Of a stretch of 10,251 bases of DNA, positions 1-6,396 are shown one piece after another; the stretch's first letter is position 1; the number at the start of each line of letters is the position of its first letter. This stretch comes from an uncultured Rhodospirillaceae bacterium (GTDB taxonomy: Bacteria > Pseudomonadota > Alphaproteobacteria > Rhodospirillales > Casp-alpha2). Where the stretch lies: assembly GCA_913048145.1 (NCBI GenBank), contig CAJWVP010000075.1, forward strand, positions 1 to 10,251, written 5' to 3'. Under the pieces are notes generated by a model that did no database searches, was not told the DNA's origin, and saw nothing but the letters and a program-made list of their open reading frames with translations. Both the position numbers and the translations under genes were made by a program.

Positions 1-189
1 GCCTTTAAACAGGCTGTCGTGGTCGAGCGATTGCCAAAGACACGTTCGGGTAAAATACTGCGCGGGACCATGCAGGCCATTGCCGACAACAAGGAATGGA
101 AAATCCCGGCGACTATCGATGACCCGGTGATTTTGGAAGAGATTGACCTAGCCCTACAAACGCTCGGCTATTCCGATGCGAGGCCTTAA
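1..189 (+). CDS. prpE: Propionyl-CoA synthetase, C-terminal fragment (5' end outside window)
   Basis: The 62 residues before the TAA stop are the C-terminal lid domain of an AMP-forming acyl-CoA synthetase. The segment RLPKTRSGKILRGTM carries the conserved motif whose Lys (fragment residue 18) contacts the acyl-adenylate and is the known acetylation site in this family. The following stretch, with IADNKEWKIPATIDDP and a closing helix ending LGYSDARP, fits propionyl-CoA synthetase (PrpE) better than acetyl-CoA synthetase, whose tail differs. The enzyme would make propionyl-CoA from propionate, ATP and CoA in the cytoplasm, feeding the methylcitrate or methylmalonyl pathway. Most of the gene lies to the left, so the substrate assignment rests only on the tail; another acyl-CoA synthetase of the same clade is possible. 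A likely terminator follows 33 nt after the stop, so it is probably not co-transcribed with the importer downstream. Confidence 0.8.
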   Translation, partial: AFKQAVVVERLPKTRSGKILRGTMQAIADNKEWKIPATIDDPVILEEIDLALQTLGYSDARP

Positions 190-222
190 GCACGCAACTG
201 ATGCGCGGTGAACGGTCTTTGT

Positions 223-245
223 AAAACGCATTTGCGTTTTCTCTC
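223..245 (+). terminator. Probable rho-independent terminator after prpE
   Basis: AAAACGCA (223-230) pairs perfectly with TGCGTTTT (233-240), forming 7-8 bp with a loop of 2-4 nt. An A-run opens the stem and a pyrimidine-rich TTTTCTCTCT tract closes it. The stem is short and only half G/C, so it is a modest terminator. Its place just after the synthetase stop and before the importer supports the call. Confidence 0.5.
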
Positions 246-434
246 TCCAGTTCAGGGTGCCTGAGTTTCCCGACTTCGCCTGGGCCAGTGGTGATGCGAC
301 CTTGACGCCGCCTGCAGGAATGTCGAACCTAATCTCAGGCCTTAGCAGGAAGAGCCGGGAACAGGGCCATCGTCGAAAGACGCATTGCTAAGACAGATGT
401 ATAGCTAATAGATCGTACAGATAGGGAGTGAATT

Positions 435-1406
435 ATGAGACTCATTATGAAACGGGCGCTGATGGCCTCGGCCGGCGCCATGGTATTTGCCATGTCCGTA
501 TCGGCCCAGGCGGCAGACAAGGTGAACGTTGCCTTTTTCCTTGAATGGGCGACGCCCAACCAGATCGCTAAGGTCGACAAGACCTACGACAAAGCCATGG
601 GCGTGGGCGTCAATTGGACGGACTTCAAGACCGGCGTTGCCATGACCGAGGCCATGCTATCGGGCGACATTGACATCTCTTACTCGCAGGGCCTCGCGCC
701 CTTCGTGACGGCGATCCAGCAGGGTGCACCGTTGAAAATGGTCGGCATCGCCGTTGTCTATGAAGCTAACGACTGCTTCGTGAAAAACGGATCTGGAATT
801 GACGCCTCGAACGCGTCGGAACTGGAAGGCAAGACTGTGGCGGTGCCCTTGAACACGATGGCCGACTACGCGTTCCGTCGCTACATGGCCCATCTGAAGG
901 TGGACACGTCGACGATGAAGATCGTCGATCAGGCGCCGCCGGATGGCGCCCAATCCCTCACTGATGGCCTGGTGGACATGGCCTGCATCTTCGGTGGCGC
1001 CTCGTCCAAGGCAGCCGGTGAAGTAGGCACGCCCATCATGACCAAGCAGCAGAAGATGGATGCCGGCATCGGCTCCTTTGACGTGATCTCGGTAACGGAG
1101 AAGTTCGCCACGGAGAATCCTGAGTTGGTGAAGACCTTCCTCGAAGTGACGGAAGAAGCAAACGTCGCCTGGAAGGCCACCGACGCGCAGATCGCCAAGG
1201 TGGCGAAGGACGCGGGGATGAAGGTGCCGACCACCAAGAAGCAGATGGCCGATTTTATCTTCCCGAGCGCCAAGGAGCAGCTTGAGCAGTACTTCAACAA
1301 AGGCGGCATTGCGGCATCGGCCGCGTCGTCGTTGGGCTTGGTGTTCTCGGGCGACTCAGATGGCTCGAAAATCGCCAAGACACTTGATGGCTCGTTCCTG
1401 AAGTAA
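435..1406 (+). CDS. ABC transporter periplasmic substrate-binding protein, TauA/NMT1-like
   Basis: This 323-residue protein captures the substrate of the importer encoded by the next two genes. Residues 1-26 form a Sec signal peptide: basic start with KR, hydrophobic core, and a VSAQA cleavage site before ADKVNV. The mature part resembles the taurine/nitrate/sulfonate binding proteins. WTDFKTGVAMTEAMLSGDID aligns with the equivalent TauA stretch (W-x-x-F-x-x-G ... ALASGD), followed by ISYSQGLAPFVTAIQQG, ELEGKTVAVP and the ENPELVKTFLEV segment typical of the family. The aromatic residue of the TauA ligand-site motif YVW-AP is not obvious here (CIFGGAS instead), so the ligand may not be taurine; the substrate is undetermined. 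GGGAG at 424-428 lies 6 nt before the ATG and supports this start; a second ATG at 447 is less well placed. It is the first gene of the importer operon. Confidence 0.85.
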   Translation: MRLIMKRALMASAGAMVFAMSVSAQAADKVNVAFFLEWATPNQIAKVDKTYDKAMGVGVNWTDFKTGVAMTEAMLSGDIDISYSQGLAPFVTAIQQGAPLKMVGIAVVYEANDCFVKNGSGIDASNASELEGKTVAVPLNTMADYAFRRYMAHLKVDTSTMKIVDQAPPDGAQSLTDGLVDMACIFGGASSKAAGEVGTPIMTKQQKMDAGIGSFDVISVTEKFATENPELVKTFLEVTEEANVAWKATDAQIAKVAKDAGMKVPTTKKQMADFIFPSAKEQLEQYFNKGGIAASAASSLGLVFSGDSDGSKIAKTLDGSFLK

Positions 1407-1427
1407 CGGGAACTTTTTGGATGTGGG

Positions 1428-1454
1428 GAAGGCCGCTGTCATGCGGCGGCCTTC
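1428..1454 (+). other. Intercistronic stem-loop between binding protein and ATPase
   Basis: GAAGGCCGC (1428-1436) and GCGGCCTTC (1446-1454) form a perfect 9-bp G/C-rich stem with a 9-nt loop. No T-run follows, so it is not a classical terminator. In ABC importer operons such hairpins often follow the binding-protein gene and stabilise its mRNA or reduce read-through, giving more binding protein than membrane components. That role is inferred from position. Confidence 0.55.
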
Positions 1455-1480
1455 GCACATTGTCTCCGCCATCATATGAC

Positions 1481-1486
1481 GGGGGG
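1481..1486 (+). promoter_or_regulatory. G-rich ribosome binding site deciding the ATPase start
   Basis: The run GGGGGG, 4 nt before ATG 1491, lies inside the alternative reading that would start at ATG 1476. It favours 1491 as the true start, giving MADLVCEDLN, where ATPase homology begins. Confidence 0.4.
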
Positions 1487-1490
1487 CTTC

Positions 1491-2288
1491 ATGGCTGATC
1501 TGGTGTGTGAAGACTTGAACATGGCCTTCACCAATCCGCAGACAGGTGCAGTGGTGGAGGCGTTGAAGAACATCAATTTTACCCTTCAGAAGGGTGAACT
1601 GTTGTCCGTTTTGGGGCCGTCCGGTTGCGGTAAGACGACGCTCTTGAACTTGATCGCCGGGTTCCTGAACCCTACGTCGGGCACCGCGTCCCTGGGTGGA
1701 CGGGTGATCGATGGGCCTGGCCTGGAGCGCGGCATGGTGTTCCAGCAGGGTGCCCTGTTCGAATGGCTGCCCGTTTCGAAGAACGTGGACTTCGGCTTGC
1801 GCATGAAGAGCACAGACCCCGCGCACAGCCGTCAGCTTGTCGAGAAATGGCTCGATATCGTCGGCTTGCAGGGTTTTGGTGATACTCCGACCTATCAATT
1901 GTCCGGCGGCATGCAGCAGCGTGTGGCGTTAGCCCGGTGCCTGGTCAACGACCCGGACTTGATTCTGATGGACGAACCTCTCGGCGCCCTCGATGCGCTG
2001 ACCCGTGAGAAAATGCAATCGCTGGTGCTGGAGCTCTGGAAAGAAACCGGCAAGACAATCATCATCATCACCCACTCGGTTGAAGAAGCCCTGTTGTTGG
2101 GCGAACGCCTGTTCGTCATGGCGCCCCGACCCGGCCGAATTCACAAGGAATACAATCTGCCATTCGCCGAGCGCGGCCTGTCCGAAACCCTTCGCGAGGT
2201 TAAGCAGGACAAGGAATTCAACGAGGTCCGCGAAGAAATCCTGACCATGATTTGGGATATGGAAGAGGAGATCATGGGTCGTGGTTGA
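1491..2288 (+). CDS. ABC transporter ATP-binding protein, TauB/SsuB-like
   Basis: This 265-residue nucleotide-binding subunit powers import by hydrolysing ATP on the cytoplasmic face. All motifs are intact: Walker A GPSGCGKT (residues 42-49), Q-loop in VFQQ (83-86), ABC signature LSGGMQQR (137-144), Walker B LILMDEP (157-163), D-loop GALD and switch His195 in IITHS. The length and the short C-terminus without a regulatory domain fit the taurine/nitrate/sulfonate ATPase family. A longer version from ATG 1476 is possible, but the G-rich site before 1491 and the homology limit favour 1491. The stop lies inside the next gene (8-nt overlap), so the permease is very likely translated from the same message. 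The C-terminal part is acidic (DMEEE), and GGAAGAGGAG within it serves as the permease ribosome binding site. Confidence 0.92.
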   Translation: MADLVCEDLNMAFTNPQTGAVVEALKNINFTLQKGELLSVLGPSGCGKTTLLNLIAGFLNPTSGTASLGGRVIDGPGLERGMVFQQGALFEWLPVSKNVDFGLRMKSTDPAHSRQLVEKWLDIVGLQGFGDTPTYQLSGGMQQRVALARCLVNDPDLILMDEPLGALDALTREKMQSLVLELWKETGKTIIIITHSVEEALLLGERLFVMAPRPGRIHKEYNLPFAERGLSETLREVKQDKEFNEVREEILTMIWDMEEEIMGRG

Positions 2289-4209
2289 GTGGCTTTCGGA
2301 TAATCGCGCCGGGTTCGCGGCTGTCATCGTCCTCCTCCTGGTGGCGATGTTCATCTGGTCTATCGTCTTGGGACGCAAGCAGGCCGTGCTGACGGCCAAG
2401 GATGAGGTTTTCGGTGATCCCCAGCGGACCCGCGGCGGCTGGTATTGGGCCCTCTCCGGGGTCGCGACCCTGATGTTGATCTGGTTCTACTTCTCCTGGG
2501 GCATTGGACGCGCCTACTTTCCGACGGCCGCCAACGAGATGTGCCAAGTGGCCAAGCTGGAAGAAGTGGTCTCGCCCATCAAGGCGGCCCTCCCAATCGG
2601 CTCGCGCTATTACAAATCCACCCTTCTGGTGGCGCGCAATTCCGACCAGTTGGATACTGTTGAAGCGGAATTACCGACAGGCGCTTTTACCAGTCCGGAG
2701 CAGGCGAAATTGAAGGCTTTGACCAGCAATGTACGAAGTCTCATCGTCAATTCCTCGAATCCGAAGAACCTCAGCCGGGAGGCGACTAAAAAACTCGATC
2801 AAATCGTCTTCCAGTTAAATGCGCTCAGCATGGAACTTCGGGGCGGATTCGAAGGGTTTTCGCCGACGGCTAAAGCCCTAGCCCAACCCAAGTGGGGCAC
2901 GACCCACGTGGAAATCCCCATTTTGCCAATTACCGCACGCGGCATGCTTTTTGATGGCGTCGCTACCAAAGCGCGCGAGGTGGCGACCCTGTTCCGGAAA
3001 ATCCGAAATCATCCGCCGGCCAACGTGACTATCATAGCCGACGTCAAAGCGCGGATTGCCAAGTTCAAGAAGGTTAACGCCTCTGGCAAGTTCGATAAGA
3101 AGACCGATGCTGATCGCGTCGCCTATGTAAAGGCCGTGGAGCGTATTTTCCGACGTCTGGATGACGGTACCATTTTTCCTGCCAATTCCCTGGATGGTGT
3201 CAATGGCGCCATTGCCGGATTGGATGCGGCCCGGGATCATGCTCGCGGCAGCCTCGGCACAATAGAGGCAATTTTTTTCCCCGGCATCGGCGTGGTCAAA
3301 TCGCGGACCCAATGCACAGAACAGGGTTCCGCCCGATGGTTACCAAAGCCGATGGACGTGATCGCTACGTTCTTCAAACTGGCGAACCCGGATATCGAAG
3401 GCGGTGGCGGGTACAAGGGCGTGCCGCTTTTATGGTGGAAGTGGCTACCGGTCGCCGACCTTGTCGATTTCTTCACGCCGGACTGGATCGCCGACCTATG
3501 GCCTGGCGAATACACGCGGCACGGAACAGACGGGACGATTTCGCCCAACTTCAAAGATAGGCTGCTCAATTTCGCGCGCGGTGACTTATATTTGGGATCG
3601 ATCCCAGCGCTGGACGGGCACTTGTGGGATTCCGTGTTCCGGGTCCTGGTCGCTATGGGGCTGGGCATCTTTCTTGGTGTGCCCCTAGGGCTATTCATGG
3701 GGGTTTCCCGGTTCTTTAAATCGTTCTTCGATCCGTTGATTGAGCTTTACCGCCCCGTGCCGCCGTTGGCCTGGGCGCCTCTGATCCTGACTATTTTCGG
3801 GATCACCGACGACGGGAAGGTTTTTTTGTTATTTATGGTGGCGTTCGCGATCATGGTTATCTCAGCCCGGACTGGGGCGTCGGGAACGCAACTTTCAAAG
3901 ATCCGGGCCTCGCACTCGCTGGGGGCGTCTGACCGGCAGATCATGTGGAACGTGATCCTGCCCAATGCACTTCCCGAGATCCTTACCGGCGTGCGCATTG
4001 CCATCGGTGTGTGCTGGGGCACCTTAGTGGCGGCGGAGATCCTGGCCGGCACGACGGGGATCGGGTTTATTGAGAACATTGCGCGCACCGTGTCGGATTA
4101 TGAACTCATTTGGGTGACGATTCTGATCATGGGCATGTTGGGTTTGCTGTTCGACCTGATCATGCGCTGGGTCATTGATAAGACCATCCCGTGGCGGGGC
4201 AAGGGCTAA
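2281..4209 (+). CDS. ABC transporter permease, TauC/SsuC-like, with large periplasmic insertion
   Basis: This 642-residue protein forms the membrane channel of the importer; typical TauC-type permeases are about 250-300 residues. Residues about 450-632 are the standard domain, with helices near 451-474, 484-508, 513-530, 570-590 and 607-632, and the EAA coupling motif at 546-566 (SLGASDRQIMWNVILPNALP). Two more helices lie at about 12-31 and 54-74, separated by a basic loop (GRK...QRTR) that should be cytoplasmic. The second corresponds to the usual first core helix, since it leads into YFPTAANEMCQ. About 270 mostly soluble residues then follow before WLPKPMDVIATFF resumes the usual pre-helix loop, so the extra domain should face the periplasm. 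It contains Lys-rich helical stretches and is not recognised. The start is GTG, preceded by GGAAGAGGAG (2261-2270) and overlapping the ATPase stop; no in-frame ATG fits better. Confidence 0.85.
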   Translation: MVEWLSDNRAGFAAVIVLLLVAMFIWSIVLGRKQAVLTAKDEVFGDPQRTRGGWYWALSGVATLMLIWFYFSWGIGRAYFPTAANEMCQVAKLEEVVSPIKAALPIGSRYYKSTLLVARNSDQLDTVEAELPTGAFTSPEQAKLKALTSNVRSLIVNSSNPKNLSREATKKLDQIVFQLNALSMELRGGFEGFSPTAKALAQPKWGTTHVEIPILPITARGMLFDGVATKAREVATLFRKIRNHPPANVTIIADVKARIAKFKKVNASGKFDKKTDADRVAYVKAVERIFRRLDDGTIFPANSLDGVNGAIAGLDAARDHARGSLGTIEAIFFPGIGVVKSRTQCTEQGSARWLPKPMDVIATFFKLANPDIEGGGGYKGVPLLWWKWLPVADLVDFFTPDWIADLWPGEYTRHGTDGTISPNFKDRLLNFARGDLYLGSIPALDGHLWDSVFRVLVAMGLGIFLGVPLGLFMGVSRFFKSFFDPLIELYRPVPPLAWAPLILTIFGITDDGKVFLLFMVAFAIMVISARTGASGTQLSKIRASHSLGASDRQIMWNVILPNALPEILTGVRIAIGVCWGTLVAAEILAGTTGIGFIENIARTVSDYELIWVTILIMGMLGLLFDLIMRWVIDKTIPWRGKG

Positions 4210-4579
4210 ACTCCATCGAGATGTGTTTGACTGCCGCGAGAGGCAAAGCATGTCCGGCGTATACGGTAGCGAGGATTTTGTCCTGTAGCAGGGGCTCCAG
4301 CAGATCCGGGCCCTGTCGGACGCCGCGTCCCCGGAGGAGGCGAAACGCATGTGCCGCGATGATAGCCGCGAAGAAACGTACGGCCGTTTTATAGTGTTCG
4401 GCGGCGTGACCAGGACGAAGGTGACATACGCCGCGGTGGATGGCTAAAACAGGATGGCAGCGCACAGGTCCATGTCTAAGAATTTCTGGCACTTGATTAT
4501 TTCCAACCCAAGTATCTTGGGTCACGGTCACCGTGTTAGTCTGCCGACTTGACATAAACATGAATTAGTGAGGTTGAAT
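4210..4579. other. 370-bp intergenic spacer with several inverted repeats
   Basis: No convincing gene was found. The spacer holds a nested pair of inverted repeats at 4305-4335 (TCCGGG...CCCGGA around GGACG-CCG-CGTCC), a perfect 7-bp hairpin at 4506-4522 and a 13-base palindrome at 4523-4535. A consensus-like -35 box TTGACA lies at 4549-4554, but no -10 box stands at proper spacing before the dehydrogenase start. A 129-codon minus-strand frame crosses it and runs into the permease 3' end; it has no ribosome binding site and no recognised homology. The region may hold the importer operon's 3' end and the dehydrogenase's control region. Confidence 0.4.
4506..4535. promoter_or_regulatory. Two adjacent palindromes upstream of the dehydrogenase, possible operator
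   Basis: ACCCAAG-TAT-CTTGGGT (4506-4522) is immediately followed by CACGGT-C-ACCGTG (4523-4535). They lie about 45 nt before the ATG at 4580 and just upstream of TTGACA (4549-4554). The arrangement could be a regulator binding site or an mRNA hairpin. There is no T-run, so a terminator is less likely. No regulator gene is in the window. Confidence 0.3.
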
Positions 4580-5275
4580 ATGACAGAACAATCCGCCTTG
4601 ATCGTCGGTGCTGGGCAGGGCCTGAGCGCTTCGGTGGCGCGGAAGTGTGCCGAGCGCGGTATGACCGTGGCACTGGCTGCCCGGGATACGGCAAAACTCT
4701 CGGACCTGGTGTCGGAGATCGGTGCTACTAGCTTCGTCTGCGACGCCAGCGACCCAGTCTCCGTCGCCGATCTGTTTGCCCAGTTGGATGTGGCCACTGG
4801 CACCCCCAACCTCGTCCTCTACAACCCCAGCTACCGCCAGCGCGCGCCGTTCATCGAACTTGACGTGGAGGAAGTCCGTAAAACGTTGATGATTTCCTGC
4901 TATGGTGGCTTTTTGGTGGGCCTGGAGGCAGTGAAACGCATGACTGTCGCGGGCGGAGGTGCCATATTCTTCACCGGTGCGTCGGCCAGCGTGAAGGGTT
5001 ACAAGCAGTCGGCGCCGTTTGCCATGGGCAAGTTTGGGCTGCGAGGGTTGGCCCAGAGTATGGCCCGCGAGCTCGCACCCCAGAACATCCATGTGGCGCA
5101 CTTCGTCATCGACGGCGGTATCGAGAAGGACGACGATCCCCGTGCCGAGATGCGCGGTAACGACGGCCTGCTGCATCCTGACGCCATCGCCGATACCTAT
5201 ATGCATATCTATGACCAGCACCGGACGGCCTGGACCTGGGAGGTGGAGCTTCGCCCCTGGGTGGAAAATTTCTAA
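4580..5275 (+). CDS. Atypical short-chain dehydrogenase/reductase lacking the catalytic Tyr
   Basis: This 231-residue protein has the Rossmann fold of the SDR superfamily. The nucleotide-binding turn is VGAGQGLS (residues 9-16), followed by ALAARD after the second strand, CDASD (54-58) for the adenine pocket, and LVLYNPS (78-84) in place of the usual NNAG motif. The active-site segment reads TGASAS ... SAPFAMGKFGLRGLAQSMARELAP, where the canonical YxxxK is FxxxK: Phe147 replaces Tyr and Lys151 is kept. The closing HFVIDGGI resembles the usual PGxI region. SDR-like proteins with such active sites are known, so it may catalyse a non-standard reaction or only bind nucleotide. The ATG at 4580 is chosen because GAGG (4570-4573) sits 6 nt upstream; the GTG at 4568 overlaps that site. 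Substrate unknown. Confidence 0.82.
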   Translation: MTEQSALIVGAGQGLSASVARKCAERGMTVALAARDTAKLSDLVSEIGATSFVCDASDPVSVADLFAQLDVATGTPNLVLYNPSYRQRAPFIELDVEEVRKTLMISCYGGFLVGLEAVKRMTVAGGGAIFFTGASASVKGYKQSAPFAMGKFGLRGLAQSMARELAPQNIHVAHFVIDGGIEKDDDPRAEMRGNDGLLHPDAIADTYMHIYDQHRTAWTWEVELRPWVENF

Positions 5276-5280
5276 GCCGT

Positions 5281-5308
5281 TTGCGGAGCTGATAAACCAG
5301 CGTATAAT
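5281..5308 (+). promoter_or_regulatory. Promoter with perfect TATAAT, predicted to give a leaderless mRNA
   Basis: A perfect -10 hexamer TATAAT stands at 5303-5308. A weak -35 candidate is TTGCGG at 5281-5286 (16-nt spacer), or TTTGCG one base earlier with 17. Start of transcription 6-8 nt after the -10 box falls at about 5314-5316, on the ATG at 5315. No Shine-Dalgarno sequence precedes that ATG. The promoter fills the 39-nt gap after the dehydrogenase stop. Confidence 0.55.
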
Positions 5309-5314
5309 TCGGTC

Positions 5315-5554
5315 ATGAGCATTGAAAATGTTAACGCCTTCATCAGCCACTGGGACGGGCAGGGCCCGTCCCAGGATCCGGCCATGAAGGATCCCGAACC
5401 CGACTTCATCGTCCACCATGCAGAGATGCAGGGCTTCAGCTTTTCCAAAGACGACCTGAAGAGTGCGTTGAATACCCGGATCTGCAATGCGGAGAGCTTG
5501 CCGCGGCCGTGGGGTTGGGCGGTGGCGCGAAAAATGGGGCTGGTCCGCAGTTGA
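5315..5554 (+). CDS. Nif11-like small protein (possible leader-peptide family)
   Basis: This 79-residue protein opens with MSIENVNAFISHW and continues to HHAEMQGFSFSKDDLKSAL (residues 34-52). This matches the Nif11 pattern by eye: MSIEnvkaFi at the start, then an A-x-x-x-G-F-x-F-s-x-x-x-L core ending. Nif11-type domains occur in small proteins of nitrogen-fixing bacteria and as leader regions of some ribosomally made, modified peptides. The tail (residues 53-79) has one Cys (57), a PWGW motif and a basic end (ARKMGLVRS). It lacks a double-Gly cleavage site and a Ser/Thr/Cys-rich core, and no modification enzyme lies next to it, so a peptide-product role is not supported. It has its own promoter and probably no leader, and its TGA stop overlaps the hydrolase ATG. 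That coupling is the best sign that the small gene is real. Function unknown. Confidence 0.68.
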   Translation: MSIENVNAFISHWDGQGPSQDPAMKDPEPDFIVHHAEMQGFSFSKDDLKSALNTRICNAESLPRPWGWAVARKMGLVRS

Positions 5555-6366
5555 TGGGCCTGCCCGTGCGTCAATATGTCGACGTGGATGGCGTCCGCAT
5601 CTCCTATCGTCAGGCCGGTGCCGGCCCTGACCTTGTCCTGTTGCATGGTCTGGCCGGCAACGCCCGGACCTGGGAGCGCCAGTTCGAGGCCTTTGCAGAC
5701 CAATTCCGGATCACCGCATGGGACGCACCCGGGTATGGGGAATCGAACCTGGTCGCGACGGAAATCGAGGCCTACGCCGATACCCTGACGGCGTTTACGG
5801 TGGCGCTCGGTATTGACCGGTTCATCCTGCTTGGCCACTCTATGGGCGGTATCGTCGCCGGGAATGCGGCCGGACGCTACGCGGACCGGGTGCGGGGCTT
5901 AATTTTGTCGTGCACCATGTTGGGGCGCAAACAGACCAAGGGTGCGCCGCTGGGCGAAAAATACCTGGCCCGCTTGACGCAGTTGGATGAATTGGCGCCC
6001 ATGGAATACGGCCGCGCTCGGGCCAAGAGCATGACCGCGCCGGACTGCGATCCGGCGATCCTTGAGCACTTTGCCGGAATCGCTGCCGAGACCCGGAGGG
6101 ATGGGCTGGAGGCCGCCGCGCGGGTGATCTCCGAAGCGGATAACGAACCGGCGTTCGCTGGCCTGTCCATGCCCGTTCTGGTACTAGCCGGGGACATTGA
6201 TCAGACGGTGACCAAGGACTTTACTGAAGAGATGATTGCCGCCGTTCCCGAGACCGTGCCCGTCCTCCAGACCCATTACTTACCTGGCGTCGCCCATGCG
6301 CCTTACATGGAGGACGCGGACGCCTACAACGCCGTACTCTCGGATTTCCTGATGACCCTCAGATAA
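5554..6366 (+). CDS. Alpha/beta hydrolase
   Basis: This 270-residue cytoplasmic hydrolase has the complete fold signature: oxyanion-hole HG (residues 31-32, LLHGLAGN), AWDAPGYGES after the third strand, nucleophile elbow GHSMGG with Ser96, acid candidates Asp214 or Asp216 in VLAGDIDQTV, and catalytic His248 in GVAHAPYME. It resembles the esterase / enol-lactonase / C-C hydrolase group; the substrate cannot be told from sequence. No signal peptide is seen. The ATG at 5554 overlaps the TGA of the small Nif11-like gene (TGATG), with no strong ribosome binding site close by, so translation is probably coupled. A longer form from GTG 5509 would add 15 glycine-rich residues before the homology and is rejected. 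The gene is convergent with the cupin gene downstream. Confidence 0.88.
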   Translation: MGLPVRQYVDVDGVRISYRQAGAGPDLVLLHGLAGNARTWERQFEAFADQFRITAWDAPGYGESNLVATEIEAYADTLTAFTVALGIDRFILLGHSMGGIVAGNAAGRYADRVRGLILSCTMLGRKQTKGAPLGEKYLARLTQLDELAPMEYGRARAKSMTAPDCDPAILEHFAGIAAETRRDGLEAAARVISEADNEPAFAGLSMPVLVLAGDIDQTVTKDFTEEMIAAVPETVPVLQTHYLPGVAHAPYMEDADAYNAVLSDFLMTLR

Positions 6367-6368
6367 AG

Positions 6369-6395
6369 CCGCTGTGGGTTAGCCCGTCCCAGCGG
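6369..6395. terminator. Hairpin between convergent genes, possible bidirectional terminator
   Basis: CCGCTG (6369-6374) pairs with CAGCGG (6390-6395); the 15-nt loop can form an inner GGG/CCC stem around TTAG. It fills the 30-nt gap between the hydrolase stop and the cupin stop. There is no T-run on either side, so its strength is doubtful. Confidence 0.35.
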
Positions 6396-6396
6396 A

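Noticed and set aside
385..411. TTGCTA ... TAATAG as the importer promoter
   Set aside because: Spacer of only 15 nt and both boxes weak; the true promoter within 250-434 could not be picked by eye.
335..580. 81-codon minus-strand frame near the binding-protein start
   Set aside because: Half of it is antisense to the signal peptide region; no recognisable motif.
1356..1898. 180-codon minus-strand frame
   Set aside because: Lies opposite the ATPase gene with all its conserved motifs; a GC-rich shadow frame.
4549..4554. TTGACA as the -35 box of a dehydrogenase promoter
   Set aside because: A 16-18 nt spacer puts the -10 box at or inside the ribosome binding site and no TATAAT-like hexamer is found; kept only as a note in the spacer entry.
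4172..4561. 129-codon minus-strand frame across the importer-dehydrogenase spacer, with a stretch loosely like transposase C-termini (HYKTAVRFFAAIIAAH)
   Set aside because: No ribosome binding site before its ATG, overlap with the permease 3' end, and no motif firm enough to name a family. A translated-protein search would decide.
5315..5554. Modified-peptide (RiPP) precursor interpretation of the Nif11-like gene
   Set aside because: No Gly-Gly type cleavage site, no Ser/Thr/Cys-rich core and no lanthionine, radical-SAM or peptidase-transporter gene nearby; the domain call stays, the product claim does not.
5272..5838. 188-codon minus-strand frame
   Set aside because: Antisense to the Nif11-like gene and the hydrolase, whose motifs and coupling are convincing; its own residues show no domain.
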